A stretch of DNA of 64,000 nucleotides from an uncultured Alphaproteobacteria bacterium (GTDB lineage Bacteria > Pseudomonadota > Alphaproteobacteria > Thalassobaculales > Thalassobaculaceae). The translations under genes and the position numbers were made by a program. The number at the start of each line of letters is the position of its first letter. The first letter of the stretch is position 1. The stretch covers positions 1-64,000 of the forward strand of contig CALMRI010000007.1 of NCBI GenBank assembly GCA_937776645.1, read 5' to 3'. Shown one piece after another: positions 8,167 to 17,015 of this stretch. A model generated the notes under the pieces. The model was given only the letters and a program-made list of their open reading frames with translations. It searched no databases and was not told the DNA's origin.

Positions 8167-8556
8167 TTGGAACCAATCCTGATACCTGTCGCACCCGGAG
8201 AGCTACTCGACAAGATCACGATCCTGCGGATCAAGGTCTTGCGGATCGAGGACCTCGGCAAGCGCGCCAACGCGGTGGCGGAACTGACGATGCTGGAAGA
8301 GGTCCAGGCCAAGGATGTTTTGGCCTCGGATCAGTTGACCAGCCTCGAAATTGATCTCAGTGTCGTGAACGAAGCGCTTTGGGAAATCGAAGATGCAGTC
8401 CGGGATCATGAGCGGGTGCAGGATTTTGGCCCTGCGTTCGTCAAGTTGGCCCGCGATGTCTATCGCCAGAATGATCGTCGCGCGGCGCTGAAGCGCCAGA
8501 TCAACACACTCCTCGGCTCAGTTATCGTCGAGGAGAAATCCTACGCGAGCTATTGA
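8167..8556 (+). CDS. DUF6165 family protein
   Basis: A 129-residue protein matching DUF6165: PVAPGELLDKITILRIKVLR at the start, a central VNEALWEIED and the terminal INTLLGSVIVEEKSYASY. Mostly helical, cytosolic, biochemical role unknown. TTG at 8167 has GGAG 8 bases upstream. The gene follows the GT9 gene by 18 bp, which fits my recollection that DUF6165 genes often accompany LPS or glycosyltransferase genes. Confidence 0.82.
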   Translation: MEPILIPVAPGELLDKITILRIKVLRIEDLGKRANAVAELTMLEEVQAKDVLASDQLTSLEIDLSVVNEALWEIEDAVRDHERVQDFGPAFVKLARDVYRQNDRRAALKRQINTLLGSVIVEEKSYASY

Positions 8557-8655
8557 TGGCGGGGACTGATCTTCGCCGCCTTAAACTCGGCTCAGCGTCG
8601 CCGTGTTGCAAAATATTCCTGTCATCCCAGTGCAAGCATCGGTGCCAGGGGAACC

Positions 8656-8903
8656 CTCGGCCGTCGTCTTGGTAACTGGTGCATAGCCGCACTGACAAGC
8701 GGAGCGGCGCTGCCGAGACTTGATTCAAGCGCCCTGGGTATGGCCAGCTTTTCAACAAACTTCATCCGTCTTCCTGGCGAACGGCAGAGCGAAGTCTGAA
8801 GCGGCTCGGTGGCGGGAATAGCCGCAAATGTCGAAAGATGACGACATATTGGTCCTATTCCTCGCCCTTCGGTTATAGTGAACGTGCTCAGGCGTGGGTC
8901 CTG
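8656..8903 (-). repeat. Interspersed intergenic repeat, copy 1 (full length)
   Basis: This occupies most of the 460-bp gene-free stretch between the DUF6165 and O-antigen-ligase-like genes. Read on the minus strand it begins CCCACGCCTGAGCACGTTCA and contains CGCCAGGAAGACGGATGAAG, TTTGTTGAAAAGCTG, GCGCCGCTCCGCTTGT and GCGGCTATGCACCAGTTACC. The same blocks in the same order occur at 37868-38090 on the plus strand, and the first half again at 58654-58755. No intact ORF is shared. It may be a MITE-like or structural repeat. Confidence 0.75.
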
Positions 8904-9019
8904 AGGTCTGGCGTCGTGGAGGCGGGCGCGCTAGGGCGACGGGTGAGGTTTCCTCCCGGACATCAGTGAACCTATGCCGGGATGACAAGAATTTGTGCGT
9001 GTATGGACGTGGGGCCGCG

Positions 9020-10222
9020 ATGATCAAACTCGCCGAACGGGCCCGAATATGGATCCTGTGCGCTGGCTTTGGAATATTTGTGCCGCTGGGGTTGCTCGCT
9101 AAGCAATCAATGGCGACGGTTTATATCGCCACGGCGGTTTTGGTTTTGGTGGCTGTGGGGGTCTCCAATCCACGCAGCTTGCTACCAAACCGGGTGCTGA
9201 CCTTAGCATTCGCCGCCCTAGTCGTATATGTAGGCGCAACCCATTTTTATGTGATCAGCTGTGAGCCTTGTTTGGCCGTGGCGGCCGGTAAACTGGCGAT
9301 GCTGGGGTTGTTGCTTTGGGCATCAAGCGCCAGCGTCGCGGTGCTTGATGCCGAGGCAAGGCGTAAGGTCGGTCTGGCGTTGATCCTGGGTCTGGCTGCG
9401 GCGTTGCTACTCCTGGTGGTGGAGCTTAGCAGCGATGCAAGTATCTATCGGGCTTTGAATGGTCGGCAGAACGATCCCGACGTGCCGCTGTTCCGCTATA
9501 ATCGGGGCACCAGCGGTTTGGTCCTACTGGCTTGGCCGGCGGCGGCATGGCTCTGGTCGCGCCCGGGACAAGGGTGGCGTTGGGGGCTGGGACTGATCGT
9601 GCTGTCGATCGCGGCAGCGGGGTATGGAGATTCCGCCTCAGCCCTGGTTGCCGGCGTCGTTGGCTTGGTTGTAGCAGCAGCAGCGATACTGGCGCCGAGC
9701 GTGACTTTCTTTATCTGTGTTTCCGCTACGGCGGCTTTCACGCTCCTCTCACCGTTCCTTTTCATTAATCTGCTGGGGTGGGTTCAGCCGATCAGCGGGG
9801 ATATTCCGCCATCGGTTTTGGACCGCATTGAAATTTGGCATCATAGCGCCGCGACTGTTCTTGATGCGCCGCTGCTCGGCCATGGCATCGGGGTCATCCG
9901 GCATTTGCCCTTGCCCGTCGATCCGTTGATTCCCTACCAGTATTTGATGAAACCACCCACTCACCCGCATGATGCGGCGATTCAGCTTTGGCTTGAGGTT
10001 GGTGCCGTCGGTCTGGTAATTTTTATAATTATTGTCTGGCTGGCGATCCGTGCGGTTCGTTTCCTGCAGAGCCCGTGGCAGGTCGCGGCGATCGGGGCCG
10101 GGGCGGCGATCGCCTTCACAGCGATGGTATCTTACGGCCTTTGGCAGGAGACTTGGCTCGGCATTATTGGCATGACGGTTCTGGGGTTTCGGGCCCTGGT
10201 TCCGTCGCCAGACCAACCGTAG
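9020..10222 (+). CDS. O-antigen ligase / polymerase-like membrane protein (Wzy_C)
   Basis: About 400 residues, with roughly ten hydrophobic segments and a large periplasmic loop before the motif HPHDAAIQLWLEVGAVGLV. That motif is the hallmark of the Wzy_C/WaaL family, which ligates or polymerises surface polysaccharide on the periplasmic face of the inner membrane. ATG 9020 begins just before the first helix; the ribosome binding site is weak. The frame is open to 8894 but runs through repeat sequence. Its neighbours are the GT9 and DUF6165 genes. Ligase versus polymerase cannot be decided. Confidence 0.82.
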   Translation: MIKLAERARIWILCAGFGIFVPLGLLAKQSMATVYIATAVLVLVAVGVSNPRSLLPNRVLTLAFAALVVYVGATHFYVISCEPCLAVAAGKLAMLGLLLWASSASVAVLDAEARRKVGLALILGLAAALLLLVVELSSDASIYRALNGRQNDPDVPLFRYNRGTSGLVLLAWPAAAWLWSRPGQGWRWGLGLIVLSIAAAGYGDSASALVAGVVGLVVAAAAILAPSVTFFICVSATAAFTLLSPFLFINLLGWVQPISGDIPPSVLDRIEIWHHSAATVLDAPLLGHGIGVIRHLPLPVDPLIPYQYLMKPPTHPHDAAIQLWLEVGAVGLVIFIIIVWLAIRAVRFLQSPWQVAAIGAGAAIAFTAMVSYGLWQETWLGIIGMTVLGFRALVPSPDQP

Positions 10223-10259
10223 AAGCAATACCAATTCCCACCGATCTTGGAAAATCGCT

Positions 10260-11213
10260 ATGGCCCAGTATCCAAATTATGACTCGATCCGGCGCATCGG
10301 CGTCCTTGGGACCGGCACAATTGGTTCCAGTTGGGCGACTTATTTTCTGGCCCAGGGGTTTCAGGTAAGCGCCTGGGATCCAGCCGATGGTTGGCAGGAC
10401 CGCATGGTCGCCTTCATCGATAATGCCTGGCCGCACATGGAAGCGCTCGGGCTGGCGCCGGGGGCGGATAAAACCGCGATCAGCTTCCACGACAGTCCCG
10501 GCGACGCGGTGGCCGATGTCGGTTTCGTTCAGGAGAACGCGCCGGAGAAGATGCAGGTCAAACGGGACCTCTATCGGCGGATCGACAATGCTCTGCCAGA
10601 GAAGACGATTCTTTCGTCCAGCACCTCGGGCTTGATCATGAGCGATATGCAGGACGGGTTTGCCTCGGCTGGCCGTTTTGTTGTCGGCCATCCTTTCAAT
10701 CCGCCGCATCTCATCCCCCTGGTCGAGGTCGTGGCCGGCAAGGATACCGATCCTGCCGCCGTCGATTGGTCGATCGGCTTCTATAACCACATTGGCAAGC
10801 ATGCGATCCGCATCAACAAGGAAGTTCCTGGTCACCTGGCGAACCGGTTGCAGGCGGCGCTTTGGCGTGAGGCGGTGCTGGCGGTGAAAAACGATCTCGC
10901 TTCGGTCGAGGATATCAACGCGGCGGTCGCCCAGGGGCCGGGCCTGCGATGGGCCTTGATGGGACCGCACATGATCATGAATCTCGCCGGTGGCAAGGGC
11001 GGTTTCCGACAGATGATCGATCATTTCGGGCCGGGCATGCAGTCTTGGTGGGAAACCATGACGGAAAACCCGGAACTGACCCCGAGCCTTTCCAATGCCC
11101 TGATCGAAGGCGTTGCTGAGGAAGCCGGTGAGCGTTCCATTAACGACCTGGAAGAAGAGCGCGACGAGCGGTTGATCCGGCTTTTGACCATGCTGAAGGA
11201 AACCACGCGCTGA
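10260..11213 (+). CDS. 3-hydroxyacyl-CoA dehydrogenase family (L-carnitine dehydrogenase-like)
   Basis: A 317-residue NAD-dependent dehydrogenase with Rossmann GTGTIG (17-22), QEN at 91-93 and catalytic His144 in GHPFNPP. The C-terminal helical domain has GPGLRWALMGPHM and GG.GGF...HFGP, characteristic of the short subgroup containing L-carnitine dehydrogenase and lambda-crystallin/gulonate dehydrogenase. Thus a small 3-hydroxy acid rather than a long acyl-CoA may be the substrate. It is followed by a DadA-like oxidase after 99 bp. Confidence 0.88.
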   Translation: MAQYPNYDSIRRIGVLGTGTIGSSWATYFLAQGFQVSAWDPADGWQDRMVAFIDNAWPHMEALGLAPGADKTAISFHDSPGDAVADVGFVQENAPEKMQVKRDLYRRIDNALPEKTILSSSTSGLIMSDMQDGFASAGRFVVGHPFNPPHLIPLVEVVAGKDTDPAAVDWSIGFYNHIGKHAIRINKEVPGHLANRLQAALWREAVLAVKNDLASVEDINAAVAQGPGLRWALMGPHMIMNLAGGKGGFRQMIDHFGPGMQSWWETMTENPELTPSLSNALIEGVAEEAGERSINDLEEERDERLIRLLTMLKETTR

Positions 11214-11312
11214 CTGCAATCCACGGTGTGTAGTGGGTTTCGGTCAATTGTCGGCGTTAGTGAATAGCTCGGGCTCGTGAATTGAATTTCTTAGGATTGT
11301 CGGGAACCGTCC

Positions 11313-12581
11313 ATGCCCCAGGAATCTAGTCGCCAACCCGAGTCCAAGCGGGTCATCGTCATTGGCGCTGGTATTGTCGGCCTTTGTACCGGGTTGTTTC
11401 TGCAGCGTAGCGGTCATTCGGTGGCCATCGTTGACCCCAAATCGCCAGGACGTTCAACCTCGTTTGGCAATGCCGGCACCATTGCGGTTGGCAGCGTCTA
11501 TCCAGTCAGCACCCCCGGTACCTGGAAACAGGTGCCCGGGATGCTGTTTGATCCAGCGGCGGCGTTGAAGCTTCGTTGGTCGTATCTGCCGAAAATGACC
11601 CCCTGGCTGCTGCGTTTTCTAACTTCTGGCATGCCCAGCAGAGTGGAACAAATCTCGCGGGAACTAGCGCTCTTGAACCGGGATGCGGTGAGCGCCCATG
11701 AGGTCTTGCTGAAGGCCTATGACATCAACGACATCGTCAAGCCGACGGGGTGGTTGAAGGTCTATTCGACCAAGGCGGCTTTCGACAAGGGGGCAGCCGA
11801 GCGAGCGGTTCAGACCCGGCTCGGTTTCAAGGTAGAGATCATGGGCGAGGACGAGATCCGTCAACTAGAACCGGGTCTGGCACACAAATTTCTCCATGGA
11901 TCCTTCCATCCGGAAAATGCGTTCGTGACCAGTCCCGCCAAGTTGTCCGACGCCTATGCCGAGGCTTTCGTGAAATTGGGTGGAACCATCCTCGCCGAAA
12001 GAGTGACGCGCTTCGAATTCGACGATGTAAGACCGGTTCGGGCGGTTACCGATCTTGGCATGCATGGTGCGGATATCTTTGTGATCTGCGCCGGTGCTTG
12101 GTCAAACCGACTCACCCAAATGCTTGGCACCGATGTGCTGCTTGATACGGAACGGGGATACCACCTTAATCTCAATGTCGAAGCGGGGCCGGGACTGCGG
12201 CGTCCGACGGTTATTGGCGAGCAAGGTTTCGTGCTTGCGCCAATGCAGGACGGCATGCGACTGACCTCCGGAGTGGAACTCGCCGGCGTCGACGCTCCGC
12301 CGGATTTTCGACGAATTTACAATATGCTACCTCACGCCAAGGCAGCCTTGCCGGGGCTTGGTGATGAGGTGACTCGGGAATGGCTTGGCTATCGCCCATC
12401 GATGCCGGACAGCAAGCCGGTGATCGGCCGATCACCTAAATTCAACAACGTCTTTTTCGGGTTTGGTCATGGCCATATCGGCTTGACACTCTCGGCTCGG
12501 ACCGGCCAATTGATTGATGATTTGGTCAGTGGCCGAGATCTGAATATTGATCTTTCCCCGTTTCGGGCGGAGCGATTTTAA
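11313..12581 (+). CDS. FAD-dependent D-amino-acid dehydrogenase (DadA)-like oxidoreductase
   Basis: A 422-residue DAO-fold flavoprotein. The FAD-binding VIVIGAGIVGLCTGLFLQRS is at about residues 14-33, with the SFGNAGTIA loop after it. The C-terminal GFGHGHIGLTLSARTGQLI closes the FAD site. This layout is typical of DadA-type D-amino-acid dehydrogenases, which pass electrons to quinone. Substrate unknown; the neighbouring hydroxyacid dehydrogenase suggests a shared catabolic role. The frame ends before an AT-rich 380-bp spacer with a terminator. Confidence 0.87.
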   Translation: MPQESSRQPESKRVIVIGAGIVGLCTGLFLQRSGHSVAIVDPKSPGRSTSFGNAGTIAVGSVYPVSTPGTWKQVPGMLFDPAAALKLRWSYLPKMTPWLLRFLTSGMPSRVEQISRELALLNRDAVSAHEVLLKAYDINDIVKPTGWLKVYSTKAAFDKGAAERAVQTRLGFKVEIMGEDEIRQLEPGLAHKFLHGSFHPENAFVTSPAKLSDAYAEAFVKLGGTILAERVTRFEFDDVRPVRAVTDLGMHGADIFVICAGAWSNRLTQMLGTDVLLDTERGYHLNLNVEAGPGLRRPTVIGEQGFVLAPMQDGMRLTSGVELAGVDAPPDFRRIYNMLPHAKAALPGLGDEVTREWLGYRPSMPDSKPVIGRSPKFNNVFFGFGHGHIGLTLSARTGQLIDDLVSGRDLNIDLSPFRAERF

Positions 12582-12851
12582 GTGTGGCATGTGAGGAAAT
12601 TTACGTTTCGCCTCTGAAATAAATTTTATTATTCAATAGACCATGTGCGTATTTGTTTCTGGCGTCGCTTAGTTCAGACTCAATATTGGGTAGGATGTAA
12701 AAAGAATTTAAGTGTAGAGAAGCATGGCCATGATGGTGCGATCGACCAAAATACTGACCGGGATGGGGTTGGAACGTGAGCCGAAGAACTGCCGGGTGAA
12801 GACTAAAATCATTTGCCAACAGCTATCTTGCACGCGGGGTAACACTCGTGA
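12582..12851. other. AT-rich spacer without a recognisable gene
   Basis: This stretch is visibly richer in A/T than its surroundings. No frame of convincing length or family was found in it, and it ends at the strong hairpin at 12852. It could be acquired DNA or a regulatory untranslated region. Confidence 0.4.
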
Positions 12852-12886
12852 AATGGGCCGCTCAGTTGAGCGGCCCATTTTGTTTT
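12852..12886. terminator. Rho-independent terminator, bidirectional
   Basis: A perfect 14-bp inverted repeat (AAATGGGCCGCTCA, loop GT, TGAGCGGCCCATTT) is followed by TTGTTTT on the plus side; the complementary A-run on the other side gives a U-run for minus-strand transcripts. It sits between the convergent DadA-like and DUF2817 genes and can serve both. Confidence 0.9.
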
Positions 12887-12964
12887 GCCAGCGCAGTTAA
12901 TTAGTCCCGAACCACGGCTTCGCGAAAAGTGGTGTAGCTCACTATGGCGCGGAAACAGCCTGGT

Positions 12965-14068
12965 TCACGTTGATCCGAGCGCCTCGGTCGCTTGTCGCAG
13001 CAGTTGCCGCGAGCGCCAGAGAACCATTTCCTTCCAGTCGTCGCAGGCTGGGTAATAGTGATGCTTGAGTTGCGCCTTGATACGTTGCGTCTCCGGCGCT
13101 TGCCAATCGACGTCCCCCTGGTTGTGCAGCCAGTGATCCTCCCGCAGGGCCAGTCGGCTACGCTCTTGGCTATAGGTGCCGTATTCCAGCGCGACATAAG
13201 CATAGCGCGTATCAAGCAACCGATCCCAAAGGTCGCGGGCGGTCCCATGCAAGGGGATCGACGCAGAGGTCCCAAGTTCCGGCACCCCGACGGATTGACC
13301 ATAGACCCGGGTAACCCACTCGAACCCTGGTGTGCCCGGTAGATGGCCGGAAATCGGCTCGCCATATCCGAAAGGACCCAGGCCGGTGTGGAAGTCGATC
13401 ACCGCGACAAGCTCGCGTTCGCTCAGGGCATAGTCGGTGACGATGGTTTCCAAGGTCTGACGCGCCCAACTCGGCTCGAACCCGCCGAAAAACATGCTGG
13501 ATGGGTGGCGGTATTGACCGGCCTTGCGGGCTGATTGAAAGGCCCGCTCGCCATGGGTGGCGCGATAGGCCTTGAGGTGCTCCTCCGCCGCCGCGAGGGT
13601 CGCCGGATCAAGACTTGCCGGCACGAAACTGTTGGCCAATTCGTCATGGCCGGCGTTGGCAGGCAACGGCTGCGAGAAATCCAGAAAGTTGCGATTGAGA
13701 TCACACCCCTCCTCGGTCACCCGCCGTTGCCAGGCAAAACCATGGGGGTTGATCGCATGGATCAACAGCGCCGCCGTACCTTCGGGCAACGAAAGGGGAC
13801 GCTCCGAACGAAGCCAATCCACCTGACAGCCCGAACCGCAGAAACCCTCGACGCCATGGGTCGCGGAAATCATGACCAGGACGCGCTTAGCGTCGGACGG
13901 TCCGGCCCATGTGGTGTCGCAGGCGAGATATTCTCCCATCGGTCCACGCTTCAGATTCTCATACTTGGCCATGTTCAGTCGATGAGCGAGGCTGGCGTCG
14001 ATGAAGTTCTTTCGAGCGGCCTCGTAGCTGTCAGAAAACGAGAGGAGGGTCGAGTCGAGAATGTCCAT
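12965..14068 (-). CDS. DUF2817 family M14-like zinc hydrolase
   Basis: A 367-residue DUF2817 protein, related to zinc carboxypeptidases (M14). The probable metal ligands are in SATHGVEGFCGSG (HxxE pattern, about residues 69-81) and the later VIDFHTGLGPFGYGE; LEYGTYS supplies the likely catalytic Glu. AINPHGFAWQRR and EGCDLNRNF are typical of the family. No signal peptide is seen, so it is probably cytosolic. Substrate unknown; an amidase or peptidase is likely. Confidence 0.85.
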   Translation of the reverse strand: MDILDSTLLSFSDSYEAARKNFIDASLAHRLNMAKYENLKRGPMGEYLACDTTWAGPSDAKRVLVMISATHGVEGFCGSGCQVDWLRSERPLSLPEGTAALLIHAINPHGFAWQRRVTEEGCDLNRNFLDFSQPLPANAGHDELANSFVPASLDPATLAAAEEHLKAYRATHGERAFQSARKAGQYRHPSSMFFGGFEPSWARQTLETIVTDYALSERELVAVIDFHTGLGPFGYGEPISGHLPGTPGFEWVTRVYGQSVGVPELGTSASIPLHGTARDLWDRLLDTRYAYVALEYGTYSQERSRLALREDHWLHNQGDVDWQAPETQRIKAQLKHHYYPACDDWKEMVLWRSRQLLRQATEALGST

Positions 14069-14344
14069 GCAGAACGGGCTCCGTACAGGCCTATAGAGGA
14101 GAATGGATCATAGTCGATGCGCCGGAGATGCGGAACGCCGGCTTGTGCAACGGTGGAGATGAGAGCAAAGACGATGTTGGCGTTCCCGGAGTGGTGGGGC
14201 TGGCTGCGGCGCAACGGGGTGGCGGTCGAAGGTGGGGCCGAGGATCTCTACTGCACTGCGCCGGCTGCGCCGGGCGCATCGGAACACCTGACCCAACGCA
14301 ATTTCAGTTCGGTCGCGGGCTCGCACGCCCAGCGGTAGCGGCGA

Positions 14345-15412
14345 TTAGCGTGCTGCGAGGTCTCTGGCGGCGGCGATTGCTTCGTCTACCGCGGACGTGT
14401 CGACATCCAGATGGGTAACCGCGCGGATCAGCGTCGGCCCCATCGGTCCGACCCGGATGCCATACTCTGACAGCATTCGGCCGGCAAACGCGGCCGCCGA
14501 GGTTCCGAGACCCGCGACATCGAAGAATACCATATTAGTGTCGACCTCGTTTGGGTTGACCGAGATCCCCTCGATCGTCGCCAGCCCCTGGGCCAGCCGG
14601 CGCGCATTGGCATGGTCGTCGGCGAGCCGGTCGACATGGTGCTCTAGCGCATACACACCGGCGGCGGCGATGATCCCGGCCTGGCGCATGGCACCGCCAT
14701 ACATGTGTTTGAACGGCCAAACCTTTTCAATGAATTTCCTGGTGCCGGCAAGCACCGCGCCGACCGGACAGCCAAGGCCTTTCGACAGATCAATCCAAAC
14801 GCTATCGGCCTGGACGGCGAAATCCGCAGCCGCGGTGCCGGAGGCCACCACGGCGTTCGGCAATCGGGCGCCATCCATATGAACCGGAATACCTTTGGCT
14901 TGAGCCGCCGCGCGCACGCCGCGCAATTGCTCGATCGGCCACACAGTCCCGCCGCCCATATTCGCGGTATTCTCGACGCTGATCAGGGCGGTGCGTTGGG
15001 TATGGTGGCCGTGCGGGTCGCGGATCCGTTGGGCGACCTGATCGCCGGTGAACAATCCGCGATTGCCGTCAATGGCCTGGGTCATCGCGCCGGCCAGCGC
15101 GGCGATGCCGCCAACCTCGAAATGCAGCGCGTGCGACGATTTTTCGAGCAGAATTTCGTCACCCCGGTTGCACCAGACCCGGTAGGAGATCTGGTTGCAC
15201 ATGGTCCCCGACGGCAGAAATACCGCGGCTTCCTTGCCCAGCAGATCGGCGGTCATCTCGCACAGCCGGTTGACGGTCGGATCTTCGCCGGCCTGTTCGT
15301 TACCGACCTCGGCCTCCGCCATCGCCTGGCGCATCGCTTGGGTCGGCCGGGTGATGGTATCGCTGTAAAAATCGATCCGGGGCGCTGCAGGGTGATCGGG
15401 ATTGCTTGCCAT
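14345..15412 (-). CDS. ltaE: Low-specificity L-threonine aldolase
   Basis: A 355-residue PLP enzyme of fold type I. FYSDTITRPT (residues 15-24) is the family start, GEDPTVNRLCE follows, and the PLP lysine is Lys211 in DLSKGLGCPVGAV. It cleaves L-threonine or allo-threonine to glycine and acetaldehyde, and related beta-hydroxy amino acids. The long plus-strand frame opposite it is a shadow. It lies alone between the DUF2817 gene and a 550-bp spacer. Confidence 0.93.
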   Translation of the reverse strand: MASNPDHPAAPRIDFYSDTITRPTQAMRQAMAEAEVGNEQAGEDPTVNRLCEMTADLLGKEAAVFLPSGTMCNQISYRVWCNRGDEILLEKSSHALHFEVGGIAALAGAMTQAIDGNRGLFTGDQVAQRIRDPHGHHTQRTALISVENTANMGGGTVWPIEQLRGVRAAAQAKGIPVHMDGARLPNAVVASGTAAADFAVQADSVWIDLSKGLGCPVGAVLAGTRKFIEKVWPFKHMYGGAMRQAGIIAAAGVYALEHHVDRLADDHANARRLAQGLATIEGISVNPNEVDTNMVFFDVAGLGTSAAAFAGRMLSEYGIRVGPMGPTLIRAVTHLDVDTSAVDEAIAAARDLAAR

Positions 15413-15720
15413 GGCACTCTTTCAGGCGATTGAATAGGGACGATAGGATACCCAGGTTAGGGGACGGAGAAGATATTGCAAAGAGAACCGATGGGCACAT
15501 CATATGAGATTACTCGCCGTCGCTATCTGCCGTTCCGGCTCGGGCTGGAAAGCCACGCTACCTGGCAGATCCGAACCTTTTGGATCATGCTGATTTCCTC
15601 GGTCATTTCCGCAGGGCTCGCGGCGACCTGATTGCTGTTTTTGGCACCGTCCATTGGGCCCGCGATGGCGGAATGGGCCCTGCCTTGCGGCGGGATGACG
15701 GGGCGGTGGTGCAAACGGAA
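15413..15720. other. Spacer without a recognisable gene
   Basis: No family-like frame was found on either strand. It separates the start of the threonine aldolase gene (minus strand) from the terminator of the micro-ORF unit, so the aldolase promoter should lie in its left part. Confidence 0.4.
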
Positions 15721-15744
15721 AGAAGGCCCCTCGCGGGGCCTTCT
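15721..15744 (-). terminator. Rho-independent terminator of the micro-ORF transcript
   Basis: A perfect 10-bp stem (AGAAGGCCCC / GGGGCCTTCT) has a 4-base loop. On the minus strand it is followed by TTTCCG, extending the T-stretch of the stem; the plus side has no T-run. It therefore most likely ends a leftward transcript, 52 bp after the stop of the 26-codon ORF at 15796. Confidence 0.8.
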
Positions 15745-15795
15745 CGTGAGTGGGCCATGGTCGGGCCCCCGATCCCTTGGAATCGGAATGTTCCG

Positions 15796-15876
15796 TTAGA
15801 TCGACGCGGAAGGTTGCTCCGTTATCGCTGCAAGAACACTAACCCGGCACCACGATGCCCTTTTCTCACTCGACAT
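15796..15876 (-). CDS. Micro-ORF (26 codons) with extreme Shine-Dalgarno
   Basis: The ORF starts MSSEKRASWCRVSVLAAI and ends PSASI at a TAA. It stands alone between an SDR gene and a hairpin terminator. It is judged to be expressed because the sequence immediately upstream is a near-complete anti-16S stretch ending one base before the ATG. It could encode a small protein or be the translated part of a regulatory RNA. No family recognised; no hydrophobic helix. Confidence 0.5.
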   Translation of the reverse strand: MSSEKRASWCRVSVLAAITEQPSASI

Positions 15877-15877
15877 T

Positions 15878-15891
15878 GGACCACCTCCTTT
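15878..15891 (-). promoter_or_regulatory. Extended Shine-Dalgarno, 14 nt
   Basis: On the minus strand this reads AAAGGAGGTGGTCC. It can pair with the whole 3' tail of 16S rRNA (GGATCACCTCCTTT) with a single G-U pair. Ordinary genes here have 4-7 matching bases. It starts only one base before the ATG, which is closer than usual, so it may act as more than a ribosome binding site. Confidence 0.7.
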
Positions 15892-15962
15892 CGGTTGTTG
15901 TTGCTAGCGAACGCTAACATGACTTTTGCCGCGGGTACCACAACATAATGTAGGCGGAGGCC

Positions 15963-16721
15963 TCAGCCCTCCATGATGCCGGAAATCGTGAAGCCACCAT
16001 CGGCGCTAATCACATGGCCGGTAGTGAAGCTACAGGCCGGCGAGGCGAGGAAGGCGGCGACCTCGGCGATTTCCTCGGGGCGCCCATACCGTTTCAGCGG
16101 CATGCGCGTGGCGACGCTAGGCCAGGGCTCATCCGGTTGGTCCGCCTTGGTCTTGGTCGGGCCGGGCGCAACGGCGTTGACCAGAATATCGTACTCGGCA
16201 AGCTCGATCGCCATGGTTTGGGTGAGGTTGATGATCCCGGCCTTGCTGGCACCATAGGCGGCCCGGCCTCGGCCACCGAAGATGCCGGAATTCGAGGCGA
16301 CGTTGACGATCCGGCCGCCCTTGCCGCGTTCCGCCATGTGCCGGGCCACGGCCTGACCGCAGCGAAACGTGCCGCTGAGATTGGTTTCCAGCACACGTTG
16401 CCAGAAATAGTCGTCCATCTCCAAAAAACTTGCCCGGTCCATGATGCCGGCATTGTTAACCAGGATATCGACGCCGCCGAGGCGTTCGATAGCGCTGGCG
16501 ACCATCGCCTCGACCGAGCTGCGATCGGATACATCGACCCCCAGCGCGGTGACGGAGTCTTTTCCAGCCCCGGCGATGCCGGCGGCGGTTTGTTCGGCGG
16601 CATCCTCGTTCCGATCCGCGATTACCACTTGCATCCCGTCGCGCGCTAGACGTGCGACGATGGCTCGTCCAATACCCTGGGCTCCGCCGGTGACGATGGC
16701 GGTTCTGGTTGTCGTACTCAT
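15963..16721 (-). CDS. SDR-family NAD(P)-dependent oxidoreductase
   Basis: A 252-residue short-chain dehydrogenase with TGGAQGIG at 11-18, NNAG at 89-92, Ser143 and Tyr156/Lys160 (YGASK). The ending TGHVISADGGFTISGIMEG is standard. Weak AGGGA precedes the ATG. It lies about 290 bp downstream of the SsuD-like monooxygenase on the same strand, so the two could share a transcript. Substrate unknown. Confidence 0.9.
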   Translation of the reverse strand: MSTTTRTAIVTGGAQGIGRAIVARLARDGMQVVIADRNEDAAEQTAAGIAGAGKDSVTALGVDVSDRSSVEAMVASAIERLGGVDILVNNAGIMDRASFLEMDDYFWQRVLETNLSGTFRCGQAVARHMAERGKGGRIVNVASNSGIFGGRGRAAYGASKAGIINLTQTMAIELAEYDILVNAVAPGPTKTKADQPDEPWPSVATRMPLKRYGRPEEIAEVAAFLASPACSFTTGHVISADGGFTISGIMEG

Positions 16722-17015
16722 ATTAAAGATTCCCTGAAACCTGAATCACTGTGATCAGCCTAGCTTGTTGTTCTCCTGGTGGGGAGTCCTGGGGCGGCGT
16801 TCTTTGGCACTGGCGGCCCGTATCATTGTAAGCGGAAGCAACACGCGGCCGCTGCGACCAGGTGTTTCAGGCTGTGGCTGCTGATGCCGTCGCCGGCAAA
16901 TCAAAAGCAAGATCAGCATCAGGCCGAACTGAACCAGGATAAAGAGTCGCAGGCCCCCCTGGCCGACACTTTTGGCCCAGCCCCAATAACCTGAGATTTC
17001 TCCCGCTGTTACCCG

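Noticed and set aside
10164..11219. 351-codon minus-strand frame opposite the hydroxyacyl-CoA dehydrogenase gene
   Set aside because: Antisense shadow; no motif content, while the plus strand has the Rossmann and His motifs.
14069..14344. Several short frames on both strands between the DUF2817 and threonine aldolase genes
   Set aside because: None has a ribosome site, family motif or convincing composition; treated as spacer.
15870..15895. Plus-strand sequence resembling the 3' end of 16S rRNA (ACCACCTCCTTTCGG)
   Set aside because: No rRNA sequence precedes it; the likeness arises because the minus strand carries an extended Shine-Dalgarno.
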